Origin: Bacteroidota bacterium | Lineage (GTDB): Bacteria; Bacteroidota; Bacteroidia; Bacteroidales; F082 | Assembly: GCA_002686705.1 (NCBI GenBank) | Contig: NYYH01000030.1 | Location: 1 to 6,168, forward strand | Length of the DNA: 6,168 nt | Reading direction: 5' to 3' | Shown here: positions 5,071 to 6,168 of the stretch, piece by piece | Layout of the letters: every line of letters begins with the position of its first letter | How positions within the stretch are numbered: position 1 is the first letter of the stretch | Position numbers and translations under genes: made by a program | Notes under the pieces: model-generated | Databases searched by the model: none | Told to the model about the DNA's origin: nothing | What the model saw: only the letters and a program-made list of their open reading frames with translations

Positions 5071-6168
5071 ATGAAAAGAGTTGCCGTATTATTATTCCTT
5101 TTTTGCTTGTTAGTGATGGCCGCTTCTGCTCAGATTGAAAGTCCCCAGATTGATTCATTGCAAAAGGTCTGGCAACTTAAATTTGATAGTATTGCGGCTA
5201 TAAAACGTGTTGAATTTTTGAAGAGGCTGGATGTGTTCCCCGTTGACAGTACCAAATCAATAAACATGAGAGGACTGCAACTTGATCAACTACCGGATCT
5301 TACACGATTTAACCGTGTTAAGCGCATAAATGGTTCGGGAAACAAGTTATCGAAGGTTCGGTGTAAACTGCTTAAAATGGACAGTTTGACAAATCTGAAT
5401 TTAAGTAACAATGAAATCAAGCGAATATGCTTTCCTAAAAAAACTTCAATAAAAAGCCTTGACCTTTCACAGAATAACTTAAAAAGAATACCACGTTCAA
5501 TTAGAAGACTAAAGGAATTAAGATACCTAGTTATTAGTGACAATGAGATTAGAAGGATTCCACGTTTCCTAAAAAAAATGAACAAGCTTAATGATTTGGA
5601 AATCAATTTTAATCAAATTGAATTTACAAAAGCCGAAGTTACGAGATTAAAGAATATTAAAGTGTTAGTTATGGCTGGAAACAATATTACAGAGCTGCCG
5701 GATAATATTAACGAACTCGAAAATATCAAGAATTTAAACTTTGCAAAAAATAGTTTGTCTAGTCTTCCACCATCATTTGCTTTACTCGATAGTTTGAAAA
5801 TATTGATATTTTACCAAAACGAATTCGATCATATTCCAATTGAAATTACTTCTATCCATTCCCTGAAAACAATTGATTTTTATTACAATAATATTAATGA
5901 AATTCCTGATGAGATTGGAAACCTTCAAAATCTGACTATGCTTTTTTTGGCTTATAATAATATCGAAGTACTGCCTGACACATTAAAATCGTTGAAAAAG
6001 TTAAAAGCTTTTTATATTCACGATAATTCATTGCGATATGTTCCAGAGTGGATTACTGATTTCCCAGATCTTGAAATAATCGATTTAAGTTTTAACAAAC
6101 TTTTTTCTATACCCGATATGTCTGAAATGCCTTCTCTTTATGAAGTCGATATACAAGAAAACAATATT
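5071..6168 (+). CDS. Secreted leucine-rich-repeat protein, 3' end beyond the window
   Basis: The frame is open from ATG 5071 to the last base with no stop: 366 codons, C-terminus missing. Residues 1-20 are a signal peptide (MKR, a hydrophobic core to about 16, then ASA before Q21). Residues 21-60 look helical and act as a leader or cap. LRR units with the pattern LxxLxLxxNxIxxIPxxIxx follow. Their conserved Asn falls at 91, 114, 135, 158, 181, 204, 227, 250, 273, 296, 319, 342 and 364, exactly 23 apart from 135 to 342. A degenerate unit without Asn precedes them (about 64-75, INMRGLQLDQLP). The 23-residue length with IP is the 'typical' LRR class. Such proteins are solenoids for protein-protein contact, and the signal peptide puts this one in the periplasm or outside. 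No enzymatic domain is visible so far; a sorting or catalytic domain could follow. Ligand unknown. Confidence 0.9.
   Translation, partial: MKRVAVLLFLFCLLVMAASAQIESPQIDSLQKVWQLKFDSIAAIKRVEFLKRLDVFPVDSTKSINMRGLQLDQLPDLTRFNRVKRINGSGNKLSKVRCKLLKMDSLTNLNLSNNEIKRICFPKKTSIKSLDLSQNNLKRIPRSIRRLKELRYLVISDNEIRRIPRFLKKMNKLNDLEINFNQIEFTKAEVTRLKNIKVLVMAGNNITELPDNINELENIKNLNFAKNSLSSLPPSFALLDSLKILIFYQNEFDHIPIEITSIHSLKTIDFYYNNINEIPDEIGNLQNLTMLFLAYNNIEVLPDTLKSLKKLKAFYIHDNSLRYVPEWITDFPDLEIIDLSFNKLFSIPDMSEMPSLYEVDIQENNI
5317..6168 (+). repeat. Leucine-rich repeat array, at least 13 units of 23 codons
   Basis: Coding repeats of about 69 bp, from residue 83 to the window edge. The first two clear units (Asn91, Asn114) and the Asn135 unit are slightly irregular: the 114-135 step is 21 residues and contains FPKK in place of IPxxI. 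The later units are in strict register until the last step (342-364, 22 residues). Nucleotide identity between units is low, so this is an old protein repeat and not a recent DNA duplication. Confidence 0.88.

Noticed and set aside
5286..5606. Open frame on the minus strand, rich in Leu, Ser, Arg and Phe
   Set aside because: It is the complement of the LRR gene, which has a signal peptide and a strict repeat register; the Leu/Arg/Ser/Phe bias follows from reading Lys/Asn/Glu/Asp codons backwards.
5317..6168. Possible CRISPR-like or DNA tandem repeat because of the 69-bp periodicity
   Set aside because: The periodicity is at the protein level only (LRR units), with low nucleotide identity and no spacers.
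1..6168. Mobile element, phage, tRNA or rRNA content
   Set aside because: No transposase or integrase motif, terminal inverted repeat pair, cloverleaf or conserved rRNA segment was seen on either strand.

Overview
The window looks like chromosomal DNA from a member of the Bacteroidota. It is AT-rich and has exported proteins with Bacteroidota-like signal peptides (ending FSQ|T and ASA|Q). Three intergenic matches to the TAnnTTTG promoter element of this phylum lie in the right orientation. Shine-Dalgarno sequences are absent or weak. A TPR/HisKA_2 sensor kinase sits next to a LytTR response regulator. There is no trace of a phage, transposon, CRISPR array, tRNA or rRNA. No gene-free stretch exceeds about 180 bases.

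Layout from left to right: (1) 1-182 holds a promoter-like region with two inverted repeats, followed by about 100 bp that read in frame into the first gene but have no ordinary start codon. (2) 183-1805 (+) encodes a TPR-type membrane sensor histidine kinase. (3) 1808-2521 (+) encodes a REC-LytTR response regulator, 2 bp downstream and certainly co-transcribed. (4) 2537-3742 (-) encodes a phosphate-selective porin O/P type outer-membrane protein. It converges on the regulator with a 15-bp gap and a hairpin that could terminate both transcripts. (5) 3901-4974 (-) encodes a membrane-anchored endonuclease/exonuclease/phosphatase-fold protein. (6) 5071 to the right edge (+) encodes a secreted leucine-rich-repeat protein with at least 13 repeats, cut off by the end of the window.

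The kinase and regulator form a two-component pair: periplasmic TPR sensing, a transmembrane helix, HisKA_2 phosphotransfer and DNA binding by LytTR. The other three genes all encode envelope or exported proteins, so they are plausible targets of the pair, but only proximity suggests this. The most notable points are the kinase's missing N-terminus (no signal peptide, with a TPR repeat encoded upstream of any usable start), the very regular and charge-polarised LRR protein, and the structured regulatory DNA before the kinase and the LRR gene. I see no clear evidence for a wholly new biological system.
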